Source of the DNA: Heyndrickxia sporothermodurans
Lineage (GTDB): Bacteria > Bacillota > Bacilli > Bacillales > Bacillaceae_C
DNA: 64,000 bases
Direction of reading: 5' to 3'
Assembly: GCA_018333075.1 (NCBI GenBank)
Contig: BORH01000014.1
Coordinates: 58,327 to 122,326, forward strand
Both the position numbers and the translations under genes were made by a program. The notes beneath the pieces are model-generated. The model worked only from the letters and a program-made list of their open reading frames with translations. It searched no databases and was not told where the DNA came from. Each line of letters starts with the position of its first letter. Position 1 is the first letter of the stretch. Shown in pieces: positions 1 through 8,343 of the stretch.

Positions 1-67
1 CCTCAAGTTGCTCTACTCTTTTCTCAATTGCCTTTATCAAAAAAGTCAAATAATAATTAGTCAACAT
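1..67 (-). CDS. Partial CDS running off the left edge, unknown product
   Basis: An ATG at 67-65 follows a GAGGAG ribosome binding site and opens a frame that stays open to the window edge. The visible product starts MLTNYYLTFLIKAIEKRVEQ, possibly the start of a helical or coiled segment. Only 22 codons are visible, so no function can be given. Confidence 0.45.
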   Translation of the reverse strand, partial: MLTNYYLTFLIKAIEKRVEQLE

Positions 68-160
68 CTATACTCCTCAATTAAATTATAGATCATCAAC
101 CATAAGAAATAACTATATTCCAATTGTTTAATGCTCTATAATTATCAGCTATTACCTAAA

Positions 161-188
161 AACCGCATGCTTTAATTAGCATACGGTT
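161..188 (-). terminator. Intrinsic terminator of the MerR/TipAS gene
   Basis: On the minus strand AACCGTATGCT and AGCATGCGGTT pair across a 6-nt loop with one mismatch. The stem is followed by TTTTAGG, about 30 nt after the stop codon of the regulator. Confidence 0.7.
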
Positions 189-215
189 AATATATCCCAA
201 ATAAAGTTTAGCTTA

Positions 216-941
216 TTAAATGAGCGAAACTGCCTTTTTAATGTAGTCAGAAAGGTGTTCACCTATTCCAAATTTCTCTCCAATTTTAGGATTCTCTTTA
301 TAATACCGTTCAGCAGCTTTGGATATCTCCGGATCCTTAATAGTCAATCTATCAAGAAAATCCTTCCATTGTTTCGCTAATTGAATGACTTCTACATGTT
401 CAGGTTGTGTCCCTTTTTCATATTCCACACGAATTTTTTCTGTTATTTCAGCCCATTCACGTACATATTGCTTTCTTTTCTCATATCCTAGCTCTTCGAA
501 TAACTTTTCTTGTTGTTCTTGGGTAAAATATTTATCTTTATTCAAATTAATCACCTCAATTAAATTCATAAATTGTTCTGGAGTCACATCTTGTTCACTA
601 TTCAACTGTTCAAGTATATTCTCCAATCGTTTACATAACATTTCTTGAAGCTGAATACGTTTTTTTACATCATCTAACTGTACTTTTATAAGTTCAACCG
701 GATTGAAATTTTGTTTTTGCAGTATACTTCTAATCTCTTTTAAAGAAAAACCTAACTGCTTAAGTGACATTATTTGCTGTAGTCTGATTATATCTAACTT
801 TGTATAAAGTCTATGACCTGTATCTGAATACTGTGAAGGAGAAATTAGGCCAATTTTATCGTAATGGTGAAGCATTCGTACCGTAAGTCCGGTTTGTTTA
901 GCTAGTTCTCCTACTTTCCAAGTTTTCTTATTCAGAATCAA
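216..941 (-). CDS. MerR-family regulator with TipAS-like drug-binding domain
   Basis: The N-terminal 75 residues form a winged helix of the MerR family (WKVGELAKQTGLTVRMLHHY, then DTGHRLY and the LKEIRSIL helix), followed by a dimerisation helix. The last 100 residues, with the pattern Y-x-KG-x-QPEHVEVIQLAKQW and a C-terminal KKAVSLI, resemble the TipAS antibiotic-recognition domain. Family members twist a 19-bp-spaced promoter on ligand binding and activate multidrug resistance genes. The start is non-ATG: a TTG directly abuts the GAGGGG motif, and a CTG two codons later has better spacing. A MerR-type promoter lies directly upstream, so autoregulation is likely. No obvious target gene follows; it is transcribed alone and ends at a hairpin. 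Confidence 0.85.
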   Translation of the reverse strand: MILNKKTWKVGELAKQTGLTVRMLHHYDKIGLISPSQYSDTGHRLYTKLDIIRLQQIMSLKQLGFSLKEIRSILQKQNFNPVELIKVQLDDVKKRIQLQEMLCKRLENILEQLNSEQDVTPEQFMNLIEVINLNKDKYFTQEQQEKLFEELGYEKRKQYVREWAEITEKIRVEYEKGTQPEHVEVIQLAKQWKDFLDRLTIKDPEISKAAERYYKENPKIGEKFGIGEHLSDYIKKAVSLI

Positions 942-979
942 CCCCTCATTTCGTACGAATTGTTTATGCCGGCAACCTT

Positions 980-1010
980 ACTATACAACCTTACACTGTG
1001 TTAGGTTCAA
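980..1010 (-). promoter_or_regulatory. MerR-type promoter with 19-bp spacer and dyad operator
   Basis: Reading the minus strand, TTGAAC (1010-1005) and TATAGT (985-980) are separated by exactly 19 bp. The spacer carries the near-perfect inverted repeat AACCTAACAC/GTGTAAGGTT (987-1007, one mismatch). The over-long spacer filled by a dyad is the hallmark of promoters that MerR-family proteins underwind. It lies 39 bp upstream of the regulator gene. Confidence 0.8.
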
Positions 1011-1066
1011 GTCCCTAAATGTATTTTTTTAAAATTATAGGTCTACTACTTTTTACCTTTAAAGTT

Positions 1067-1076
1067 AGACCGGTCT
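1067..1076. promoter_or_regulatory. Isolated AGACCGGTCT palindrome
   Basis: A perfect 10-bp palindrome sits between the two divergent regulators. It resembles the core of operators bound by LmrA/YxaF-type TetR proteins. No cognate regulator is adjacent, so this is a pattern match only. Confidence 0.3.
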
Positions 1077-1131
1077 TTTAACCTTTACAAGAATTTCTTT
1101 CTCCTCATATGAACATTTACAACAATAATTG

Positions 1132-1212
1132 TGACACATTGTCATTTTAAGTATTGACTTGTGACAATGTGTCATATATAATTTGTTTATCACCTTTTAT
1201 GACACGTTGTCA
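1132..1212 (+). promoter_or_regulatory. tetR promoter with three copies of a TetR-type operator
   Basis: TTGACT (1154-1159) and TATAAT (1177-1182) with 17-bp spacing form a near-consensus promoter. Three inverted repeats of the form TGACAMNKTGTCA lie at 1132-1144, 1162-1174 (inside the spacer) and 1200-1212 (between promoter and ribosome binding site). Their centres are 30 and 38 bp apart. The placement predicts tight autorepression by the TetR protein encoded just downstream. GGAGGGG (1225-1231) serves the ATG at 1236. Confidence 0.85.
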
Positions 1213-1235
1213 CTTTTGAGGATCGGAGGGGTAAG

Positions 1236-1856
1236 ATGCCAAAACAAACATTTTTTCACTTATCTAAAGAAAAACAGGAAACTTTAATTCAATCTGCTAA
1301 AAAAGAATTTTCAAGAGTACCATTACATGAAGCATCCATAGCAAATATTATCAAATATGCTGGAATACCAAGAGGAAGTTTCTATCAGTATTTTGAGAAT
1401 AAAGAGGATTTATATTTTTACTTATTAAATCAACTCGCCCAAAAAAATCAGGCACGATTTATTTCAATATTGAAAGAAAAGAATGGTGATTTATTTGAGG
1501 CTTTTATTGAATCCTTTCAATTTATGATAAAAAGCCATCAAAATCAAGATAACAAAAACTTTTTTAAAAATGCTTTTTCAAATATGAACTATAAACTAGA
1601 AAATACACTAGCTAATAATGTTTATGAGGAGGAAGAAAAAAAGGAGTATTTAAATATCATTAGTTTAATTAATATAACAAATTTGAATATCAATGATGAA
1701 CATGATTTACATCATATTATAAAAATAATTATGGCCGTCACCTTCCAAAACCTTGTTCAAATGTCAGTAAAGGATTTATCCATTGAGGAATCGTTAAAAA
1801 ATTATTTAGTACAAATTGAACTACTAAAAAAAGGATTTTATAAGGAAGCTCACTAA
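1236..1856 (+). CDS. TetR/AcrR-family transcriptional repressor
   Basis: A 206-residue protein. Residues 1-55 form the TetR helix-turn-helix (QSAKKEFSRVPLHEASIANI, then GIPRGSFYQYFENKEDLYFY, ending in the usual FxNKEDLY signature). The rest is the poorly conserved ligand-binding helical domain. Three palindromic operators in its own promoter and an EmrB/QacA-type efflux pump 170 bp downstream on the same strand indicate a drug-responsive autoregulated repressor-pump unit. The start is set by GGAGGGG 4 nt before the ATG. A small ORF overlaps its stop codon. Confidence 0.9.
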   Translation: MPKQTFFHLSKEKQETLIQSAKKEFSRVPLHEASIANIIKYAGIPRGSFYQYFENKEDLYFYLLNQLAQKNQARFISILKEKNGDLFEAFIESFQFMIKSHQNQDNKNFFKNAFSNMNYKLENTLANNVYEEEEKKEYLNIISLINITNLNINDEHDLHHIIKIIMAVTFQNLVQMSVKDLSIEESLKNYLVQIELLKKGFYKEAH

Positions 1857-1969
1857 TGAACTCCTCTAAAGCTATAAAAAAGAAGAAGATAAACTTGATA
1901 AAAATTGTAGAAAAACTTAAAGAACAAGGCATAAATGCACAGGTTTGTAAACGACCTAACTTTGTATAA
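1856..1969 (+). CDS. 37-residue Lys-rich small protein, translationally coupled to tetR
   Basis: The ATG overlaps the tetR stop codon (TAATG), and the frame runs 37 codons to TAA. The product starts MNSSKAIKKKKINLIKIVEK and is strongly basic, with one predicted amphipathic helix. I do not recognise it. It may be a real coupled microprotein or a fragment left by a lost gene. The TAATG overlap is the only positional evidence for translation. Confidence 0.35.
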   Translation: MNSSKAIKKKKINLIKIVEKLKEQGINAQVCKRPNFV

Positions 1970-2029
1970 ATGAGTATTGCTTATAATATAGTTAATTAAA
2001 GGAATTTTATAGAATAAGGAGAAAAAAAT

Positions 2030-3541
2030 ATGGAGTCAACAATACAACAGAGAAAAACACCGTATTTAATGATTGCGATCTTATTTATTGGTGCATTTGT
2101 ATCATTTTTAAATAATTCACTTTTAAATGTAGCCCTACCATCAATCATGACTGATTTAAAAATTAAAGATTATTCAACCGTACAATGGTTATCAACGGGT
2201 TATATGCTTGTTAGTGGAATTTTAATTCCAGCATCTGCATTTTTACTTACACGGTTTTCTAATCGTAGTTTATTTATTACGTCAATGGCAATTTTCACTT
2301 TAGGTACTGCTTTATCAGCTTTTGCACCTAACTTTGGTGTACTACTTACTGGTCGTATGATCCAAGCTGCGGGTTCTTCTGTAATGGGTCCACTATTAAT
2401 GAATGTTATGTTAATCAGCTTCCCACGTGAAAAACGTGGTGCAGCAATGGGCGTTTTCGGATTAGTTATGATAACAGCTCCTGCAATTGGGCCAACATTA
2501 TCTGGTTATATTGTTGAGTATTATGACTGGCGTGTACTTTTTGAAATGATTTTACCGTTAGCTGTCATTAGTTTACTGTTAGCGATTTGGAAACTACAAA
2601 ACGTAATGGAACAAAATAAAGATGCAAAACTTGATTACAGCTCAGTTATTTTATCTTCCATCGGGTTTGGTGGATTACTATACGGTTTCAGTTCAGCTAG
2701 CTCAGATGGTTGGACAGATGCCATTGTCTTAACAACATTAATCGTTGGTGCTATTGCTTTAATTGCCTTTATTGTTCGTCAAGTAAAAATGGAAGTGCCA
2801 TTATTGGATTTACGTGTTTACAAGTATCCCATGTTTGCACTTGGATCTGTTATTGCAATCGTAAACGCAGTAGCAATGTTCTCTGGTATGATTTTAACAC
2901 CAGCATATGTACAAAACGTTAGAGGAATATCACCACTTGATTCAGGATTAATGATGTTGCCTGGTGCGATTATGATGGGGATTATGTCTCCGATTACAGG
3001 TAAATTATTCGATAAATTTGGGCCACGTATGCTTGCAGTAGTAGGCCTTGCAATTACTGCTATTTCAACCTATATGTTAGCAAATTTACAAATCGATTCA
3101 AGCTACACCTATATTATTCTTGTTTACACGCTTCGTATGTTTGGTATGTCAATGGTCATGATGCCAATTATGACAAATGGTTTAAACCAATTACCAACAC
3201 ACTTGAATCCACACGGAACAGCTGTTAACAATACAGCTCAACAAGTGTCAGGTTCGATTGGTACAGCTGTTCTTGTTACTATTATGAACTCTGTTACAAA
3301 AACAGAAGCAAATAGTCTCATGACAGGTGTTGATCCAACAACATTAACAACGGCTAAGCAGGCTATTTTAGGTCAAAAAGCTTTATTAGCAGGTATACAA
3401 TATTCATTCTATGTAGCATTAGGCATAAATATTGTTGCTCTAGTATTAGCTCTATTCGTTAAGCGTGTTGACACTAGAAAAAAAGCAGATATGAATGTAA
3501 AGCAACAGGAAAACAAACAACTACAGCCTGAACCAAATTAA
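2030..3541 (+). CDS. MDR-type MFS transporter, EmrB/QacA (DHA2) family
   Basis: A 503-residue membrane protein with about 14 hydrophobic segments, the normal size and topology for DHA2 proton-coupled multidrug exporters. Family motifs are visible: LNNSLLNVALPSIM in TM1, the motif B-like GRMIQAAGSSVMGP, and the antiporter motif C-like APAIGPTLSGYIVEYYDWR. The C-terminus is a short charged cytoplasmic tail. AAGGAG at 2016-2021 precedes the ATG. It follows the TetR gene and probably exports whatever compound relieves that repressor. Codon use matches a well-expressed gene. Its substrate cannot be read from sequence. Confidence 0.93.
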   Translation: MESTIQQRKTPYLMIAILFIGAFVSFLNNSLLNVALPSIMTDLKIKDYSTVQWLSTGYMLVSGILIPASAFLLTRFSNRSLFITSMAIFTLGTALSAFAPNFGVLLTGRMIQAAGSSVMGPLLMNVMLISFPREKRGAAMGVFGLVMITAPAIGPTLSGYIVEYYDWRVLFEMILPLAVISLLLAIWKLQNVMEQNKDAKLDYSSVILSSIGFGGLLYGFSSASSDGWTDAIVLTTLIVGAIALIAFIVRQVKMEVPLLDLRVYKYPMFALGSVIAIVNAVAMFSGMILTPAYVQNVRGISPLDSGLMMLPGAIMMGIMSPITGKLFDKFGPRMLAVVGLAITAISTYMLANLQIDSSYTYIILVYTLRMFGMSMVMMPIMTNGLNQLPTHLNPHGTAVNNTAQQVSGSIGTAVLVTIMNSVTKTEANSLMTGVDPTTLTTAKQAILGQKALLAGIQYSFYVALGINIVALVLALFVKRVDTRKKADMNVKQQENKQLQPEPN

Positions 3542-3622
3542 ATATTAAATGCAGATTGTCTTGTTTAATTAGAACTAATGAATTCTTCTAGTGAAAGTAC
3601 CTAATAAAAAGGATTAAAATAC

Positions 3623-3647
3623 AGTCGATTCCTCCAAGGAATCGACT
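3623..3647. terminator. Bidirectional intrinsic terminator
   Basis: AGTCGATTCC and GGAATCGACT form a perfect 10-bp stem around a 5-nt loop. T-rich sequence follows on both strands. It lies between the convergent efflux pump and the MazG-like gene. Confidence 0.75.
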
Positions 3648-3679
3648 ATAGTTTATATTTCCATAGTAATTTTTAAACA

Positions 3680-4006
3680 TTAGTTATTTTCTACTTCTAT
3701 CAAGTACAACATATTATTAAATCCGCCGCGGTCAAGTAATTTTTGTTGCCTTGCTTTTTCAACTTCTTCAATGCTTTTACCATGAATTTTTGATAATGAA
3801 TGGATTATTTCCAATACATCCGCTAACTCTTCAATTGCTTCGTTATTATTTTTTGATTGTAAATACTCATTCATTTCCTCAATAAATTTTTTTCTCAATT
3901 CTTTAATATATATTTCCTTATCTAGTTTCTTAAATTTGCACTTCCCCCCATTCCTCTCAATCATTTCCGGAATCTTATCGCGTACCAGCTTGTTAAATGT
4001 TTGCAT
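3680..4006 (-). CDS. MazG-like nucleoside triphosphate pyrophosphohydrolase
   Basis: A 108-residue all-helical protein starting MQTFNKLVRDKIPEMIERNG, the typical opening of small MazG-like/PRA-PH-fold proteins. Residues 40-65 carry the EExxE...ExxD-type metal-binding pattern (FIEEMNEYL and EAIEELADVLEII). Such enzymes hydrolyse (d)NTPs to the monophosphate and pyrophosphate, often as house-cleaning enzymes. GGAGGT precedes the ATG. It is monocistronic and ends at the shared hairpin. The substrate is unknown. Confidence 0.85.
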   Translation of the reverse strand: MQTFNKLVRDKIPEMIERNGGKCKFKKLDKEIYIKELRKKFIEEMNEYLQSKNNNEAIEELADVLEIIHSLSKIHGKSIEEVEKARQQKLLDRGGFNNMLYLIEVENN

Positions 4007-4127
4007 TTTTAAACCTCCAATTTGTTACATACATAATGTAATTCTATAAAAATAAAGGTTTTCCTTTTTAATAGTTGACCAGTAGTTAATAATAAACCCC
4101 AAGCAATGAGATAAGAATAATTTAAAT

Positions 4128-4167
4128 AAAAGGGAGAGCCGTTTTAGATAAACAACTCTCCCCTTTT
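4128..4167. terminator. Intrinsic terminator downstream of the C45 hydrolase genes
   Basis: AAAAGGGAGAG and CTCTCCCCTTTT pair with one bulge. On the minus strand the stem runs into TTTTATTTAAA. No other gene lies between it and the C45 pseudogene ending at 4361. The rest of 4007-4360 shows nothing recognisable. Confidence 0.6.
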
Positions 4168-4360
4168 AATCTATTGAATCTTTTAGTTTATTTCTTTATG
4201 ATTTCTTCTAATAACATCTAATTCAAAGAAAACTTATTCTGGTTGTAATCTTTCCACAATTATAAAAAGAACAAAAGCACATTCAAATTTGTACAATAAT
4301 ACTAGAGTTTCAGATTAGATTTTTCAAAATTAGTAGAAAAAAAGTTTTTTGTCTTTATCC

Positions 4361-5480
4361 TTAATTCCAAACATCATTTGGTGTTATTTTCCAGAAACTA
4401 GGTCCGTAGTTATTATTCTCTAAGAAAACTTCTATTTCATTAAAAGGTAAATTATCTCCTACTTTTATTTTATAGAATCTATTATTTATAGGGGACCCAA
4501 AAGAAATATGTAATTGTCTTTCATTTAGATCGAATAATATTGAATGAACCATACCAAAGTTTTCTTCATAATTATGTACGGATACGCCATTTGGATATTC
4601 GGATAATAATAATTGTAGTATTTTATCTTTTGAAATATTATTATTATTTTCTAAGGTATCTTTTAAAATATTATAGCGTATTTCCGATTGCAATAATTTC
4701 CCCCTTTCTATTTTCATTATTTCTGGGATGACAGCATGGTTAGTTGCTAATAAATAATCTGATGTTTTATCGACTCTTTTTACAGCTAGATTACCTTCAT
4801 AAGTTTCTATTAAAGCTGAGTTACCATCGGCATCTGCAAGAATCAAGTTCATATTTGCAGCTATTGGCATGTCCTTCAAATAATGCACTCCTTCCTCAAC
4901 ATCTTTACAATTTTCAAGTAAAGCTCTAACAATTACCATAAACTGTAGTCCCTTTACAACAGGCTTTTTCATGCCTTGGTGCTTTCCAACTGGTATCCCG
5001 CAAGAGGCAAAAGCTGCACAGAATCCTTTTTCATTCAAACCTTCACTTCGGCCAAAATAAGAAACAGAAAATCCAGTGTGACGATACCTACCTTTTACAT
5101 TTGTCGCACAAAGTCTCATATCAGATATTGCTGGTGATAAATCATAGTTTCTTAGGACATAGGTCTTTTTATCTTCTGTTTTAGTTGGTAAAATTGCTCC
5201 TAAACTACATCCTCCTGGTTGTAACAAAGCTTCCAAAGTAGCTAAGATCACATGGATTTACATTTAGTGAATCTGCAAATCCTTGTAGTTCTTCATTCAA
5301 ACCTGGACAAAACTGGTCAAACATCTTTTTCATCTCTTTATATTTTATTGCATCAATTGAGTCAGTTAATAAAAAGTTATCCATCACATAAGGGATTTCT
5401 TTTACACATTCCCCTTGCTTTTTACCAATCGCATAACTGTTTCCTTGCAAAAAAGAAAAATAAGCTTGAAATGATTTCAT
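4361..5480 (-). pseudogene. C45-type (acyl-CoA:6-APA acyltransferase-like) hydrolase, one frameshift
   Basis: The N-terminal part (5480 to about 5245) and the C-terminal part (about 5240 to 4361) are the two halves of one protein of about 370 residues, displaced by one reading frame. The break lies at the TTT in minus-strand TACTTTGGAAGC (near 5238); removing one T joins the halves. The C-terminal half holds the predicted autoproteolytic nucleophile in GGCSLGA, the NYDLSP strand and the NLILADADGNSALIE motif of this Ntn-hydrolase family. It has the same layout as the neighbouring paralogue (5523-6509). With one lesion and everything else intact, it is either a very recent pseudogene or a sequencing error. 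Confidence 0.8.
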
Positions 5481-5522
5481 ATGTATTCTCTCCCATTTAA
5501 ATTAATCTTGGTTTACGTTTGT

Positions 5523-6509
5523 CTATTTATTTAATACAGCATCTATTAAACGTCTATCTGATTTATACTTTGCTCTATTTGGTTGTCCTTCAGCTCGGGT
5601 TATTTCCAATGTATTTAAGTTTGCTACAACAGAAAAAAGTGTGCCAAAATTTTGTTCTTTTAAATTTAAACAAATATGTCCTTTCGTATCCGACATGATT
5701 GATTGTGCAGTGCTTAGATTCATTTCATGAAGCTTTTCTTGAAGACGATTTTCTAATGCATCAAAACGTTCTTTTGATTTACTCCAATTCCAGATTTTAT
5801 TTATAGGTGTACTTATATGATGATTCGTACAATGAATAAAATTTTCAGATGGATAACGTATGTGAAAACTATTTGGAGTAATTTCTACTACAGCCATTTT
5901 CCCTGTTGGATCAGCCAACAAGTAGTTATTCGCTACCGAACTAGGAAACCTTTTTAACACTTGAATTCCTTCTTCCACGTTACGACAATTTTCCATAATA
6001 TGTTTAACAGCAAAATAAAAATTTAAGCCTGGCGTTACTTCATCATAAGGAACGGATGTAATTCCTACGAATAAACCATGTTGATTGATACCATCAACTT
6101 TCCCAATAAAGCAATCTGAATGACCCACATATATATTTTTTTCTTTAAAACTTAATAATCCAGCCTCTGTTATATTTTTCAAATTGAAGAGCATATCATA
6201 ATTACGTCCAATAATCATTTCCCTTCCGTTGAATGCTGAAAAAATACTACATTGCCCAGCCCATTCGAATACACCTATACTTAATAAAAATGAACTAACT
6301 TCTTCATAAGAAGAATGACAGCCATCAGCAAATCCTTGTATTTCTTTAACAATGTCTAGGTCAAATTCAGTAAGGATAGGATTGCATAACTCTCCAAATT
6401 TTAATTTCTCCTCTGCTACTTCTGGGAACTGGAATCCATTTTTATATAGGATTTCTGCATAATGCTTTCCTGCCTCATAAGAATTACCCTTTAATCTCGG
6501 ATGATACAT
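5523..6509 (-). CDS. C45-type autoproteolytic acyltransferase/hydrolase
   Basis: This Ntn-hydrolase-fold protein belongs to the acyl-CoA:6-aminopenicillanic acid acyltransferase-like (peptidase C45) family. Members self-cleave before a cysteine that then becomes the catalytic N-terminal nucleophile; here it is the Cys in WAGQCSIFSAF at about residue 125. Further family patterns are IIGRNYDM, GLFVGITSVP and NNYLLADPTGKMAVVE. I place the start at the second ATG (6509) because GGAGGG at 6522-6517 is 7 nt upstream of it and overlaps the first ATG; the protein is then 328 residues. A frameshifted paralogue follows 42 bp downstream. A BmrR-like MerR gene precedes it but is separated by a terminator. 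The substrate is unknown; amide or acyl-amide hydrolysis is the usual activity. Confidence 0.8.
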   Translation of the reverse strand: MYHPRLKGNSYEAGKHYAEILYKNGFQFPEVAEEKLKFGELCNPILTEFDLDIVKEIQGFADGCHSSYEEVSSFLLSIGVFEWAGQCSIFSAFNGREMIIGRNYDMLFNLKNITEAGLLSFKEKNIYVGHSDCFIGKVDGINQHGLFVGITSVPYDEVTPGLNFYFAVKHIMENCRNVEEGIQVLKRFPSSVANNYLLADPTGKMAVVEITPNSFHIRYPSENFIHCTNHHISTPINKIWNWSKSKERFDALENRLQEKLHEMNLSTAQSIMSDTKGHICLNLKEQNFGTLFSVVANLNTLEITRAEGQPNRAKYKSDRRLIDAVLNK

Positions 6510-6550
6510 CAATAATCCCTCCATTATTTTTCTTTGAATATATAAAGAAT

Positions 6551-6575
6551 AAACCCTCCAGTAGCTGGAGAGTTT
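6551..6575 (-). terminator. Intrinsic terminator between the MerR gene and the C45 gene
   Basis: On the minus strand AAACTCTCCAG and CTGGAGGGTTT pair over 11 positions (one G-T) around CTA, followed by ATTCTTTAT. It lies 27 bp after the MerR stop, so the C45 genes probably need their own promoter or read-through. Confidence 0.7.
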
Positions 6576-6602
6576 AGCCTGTTTTTATATAAATAATCCT
6601 TT

Positions 6603-7448
6603 TTAATCTTTTGAACTAACTGGAATACATATTTTAGTTATAAAGTCAGAGGGGTGCCTATTTAAATCTGGTCTAATGTCTCTACTATTAAAATTGAGAG
6701 GAACAAGACCTGTTTCGTAAATCTCTACCGCATTCCCTACCTGTCTTAAATTTTTATGTTTTATCCAGTTTTTCAATTGGTCATAACCTGCATTTAATTC
6801 TGAGTATGCACCTTTTACCGTTAGACATGCGTATATCCCTTTATTTAAAATTATGCAATTCTTAATTTGATTCGTATTTTTTACTGGGAGAAGCAGCTCA
6901 ACATCTGCCATCTTATAATTATCTCTTTCATGAAAAATAGCCATTAAACTTCCATCAACTACTAGATTGTAAGCATATACTCGATTAAATAATTGCTTTA
7001 CCAGCCTATCGATAAATGTGATGTTTATTTTTTCACGAATAGCGTAGACAATTGTTTCCTTTCTACTTTCTAGGAAACAGTGAGATAAATAGGGCCCAGG
7101 GATGATTGCCACTTCCTTTTCTATTTGACTTTTTAACCTATTCATTTCTTCGATTTTTTTTATGATCTGTTCTTTTTGTTCTTCGAGTTCTACTATTTTA
7201 TCTTCTAAAATATTTTTCCATTGTATCTCATCATCGCTATCCATTAATTTCTTTATAGTATTTAAGGAAACATGACAGTTCTTTAGAAGAATGATTTTAT
7301 TTACTGTTTTAATTTTGTCATAGTCGTAATACCGATAATTTGTTTCTGGATCTATATATGAAGGTTCTAGTAAACCAATATCACTATAGTATCGTAATGT
7401 TTTAACAGGAATATTGCATATTTCAGAAAATCGACCTATAGAATACAT
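6603..7448 (-). CDS. MerR-family regulator with GyrI-like effector domain (BmrR type)
   Basis: A 281-residue protein. Residues 1-70 are the MerR winged helix (YSIGRFSEICNIPVKTLRYY, DPETNYRYYDYDKI), residues 75-115 a coiled-coil dimerisation helix (KIVELEEQKEQIIKKIEEMN), and residues 120-281 a GyrI-like small-molecule domain with a BmrR-like layout. Members of this group activate efflux or detoxification genes on binding cationic or aromatic drugs. The ATG at 7448 follows AAGGAG. The next genes on the strand encode C45 hydrolases, which may be its targets. That is inference from proximity only. Confidence 0.87.
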   Translation of the reverse strand: MYSIGRFSEICNIPVKTLRYYSDIGLLEPSYIDPETNYRYYDYDKIKTVNKIILLKNCHVSLNTIKKLMDSDDEIQWKNILEDKIVELEEQKEQIIKKIEEMNRLKSQIEKEVAIIPGPYLSHCFLESRKETIVYAIREKINITFIDRLVKQLFNRVYAYNLVVDGSLMAIFHERDNYKMADVELLLPVKNTNQIKNCIILNKGIYACLTVKGAYSELNAGYDQLKNWIKHKNLRQVGNAVEIYETGLVPLNFNSRDIRPDLNRHPSDFITKICIPVSSKD

Positions 7449-7863
7449 TATTTTCTCCTTTAAAAGATTATCTTCTTTGCACTATTATAAAAGATTGAAA
7501 TAAATAGGATAATACAATATTGTCAGTAGTCATGCACTTTCTATTTTACCAAAACTTGTCTAATGGACTTGTAATATTAATAATATAATAATTTGATAAT
7601 TTGCAGAGTAACCTAAATATGTGGTGATTTTACGAAATTATTATTGAATGTTAATAATAAAAAAGCACTCCCTAAAGTTTCGATGATAAGTATCCTATAT
7701 TGAAACAGATACATTCGATTACTTCAAAGAATGTTTAAAAATATATTAATTCATCCCATTTTGGAAAAAAATAATAATCTTTACAGTCATTAACACTTGG
7801 TTTTTGTATAAAAAAATTATTTAGATAAATGACAATAGTAATCGATATAAGCTAATCTAAAAC
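7449..7863. other. Intergenic region without recognisable genes
   Basis: AT-rich, 415 bp. On the minus strand there is a TATAAT about 40 bp before the MerR start, a possible promoter. I see no ORF with a ribosome binding site and no other structure. Confidence 0.5.
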
Positions 7864-8182
7864 TTACGGAACTTTATTGCCATCCGCTATATATGTCATA
7901 CCATTCTTCTCATAATTGGATTTCTGAACCTTTACATGCATCTTTGAGTCTTTTCCTATTCGTTGTACCGAGAACTACTTGAATATATGCTGGATGAGTT
8001 GTAATCCAAGCAATTGCAAATGCTGTGTTTGTGTCATCATATTTTTCAGCTATTCTCTCAATGGCTTCATTTAGTTTTGGATATTTTTCCATATTCCAGA
8101 GAAACGGACCATCAAAGAATTCGGTTTGAAGTGGTGACCAAGCTTGTACTGTAATATTATTTAAACGACAATATCCAATACA
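7864..8182 (-). pseudogene. Aldo/keto reductase remnant (C-terminal third)
   Basis: Reading the minus strand, NNITVQAWSPLQ and then AIAWITTHPAYIQVVLGTTN are the conserved C-terminal barrel strands and NADPH-contact loop of aldo/keto reductases. An in-frame TGA at the QL/EEW junction interrupts the typical ending (EEWYDIYS), and a further frameshift precedes the final GNKVP. An upstream stop (TAG) bounds the open part at about 8183. The catalytic Asp-Tyr-Lys-His part is missing. It is a non-functional fragment. Confidence 0.8.
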
Positions 8183-8343
8183 CTACTGTTCTATTTATTC
8201 CAAATTAGTTAATCATTTTTACCAACATCAACTCTAATATCCCCAAAAAAAATTTATACATTAACCTTTAACTTATTTAAACTTACTTAAAAATATGAAA
8301 CTTAACTACAAACTTATATTTGTAAAAATGAAACTAGCCGAGA

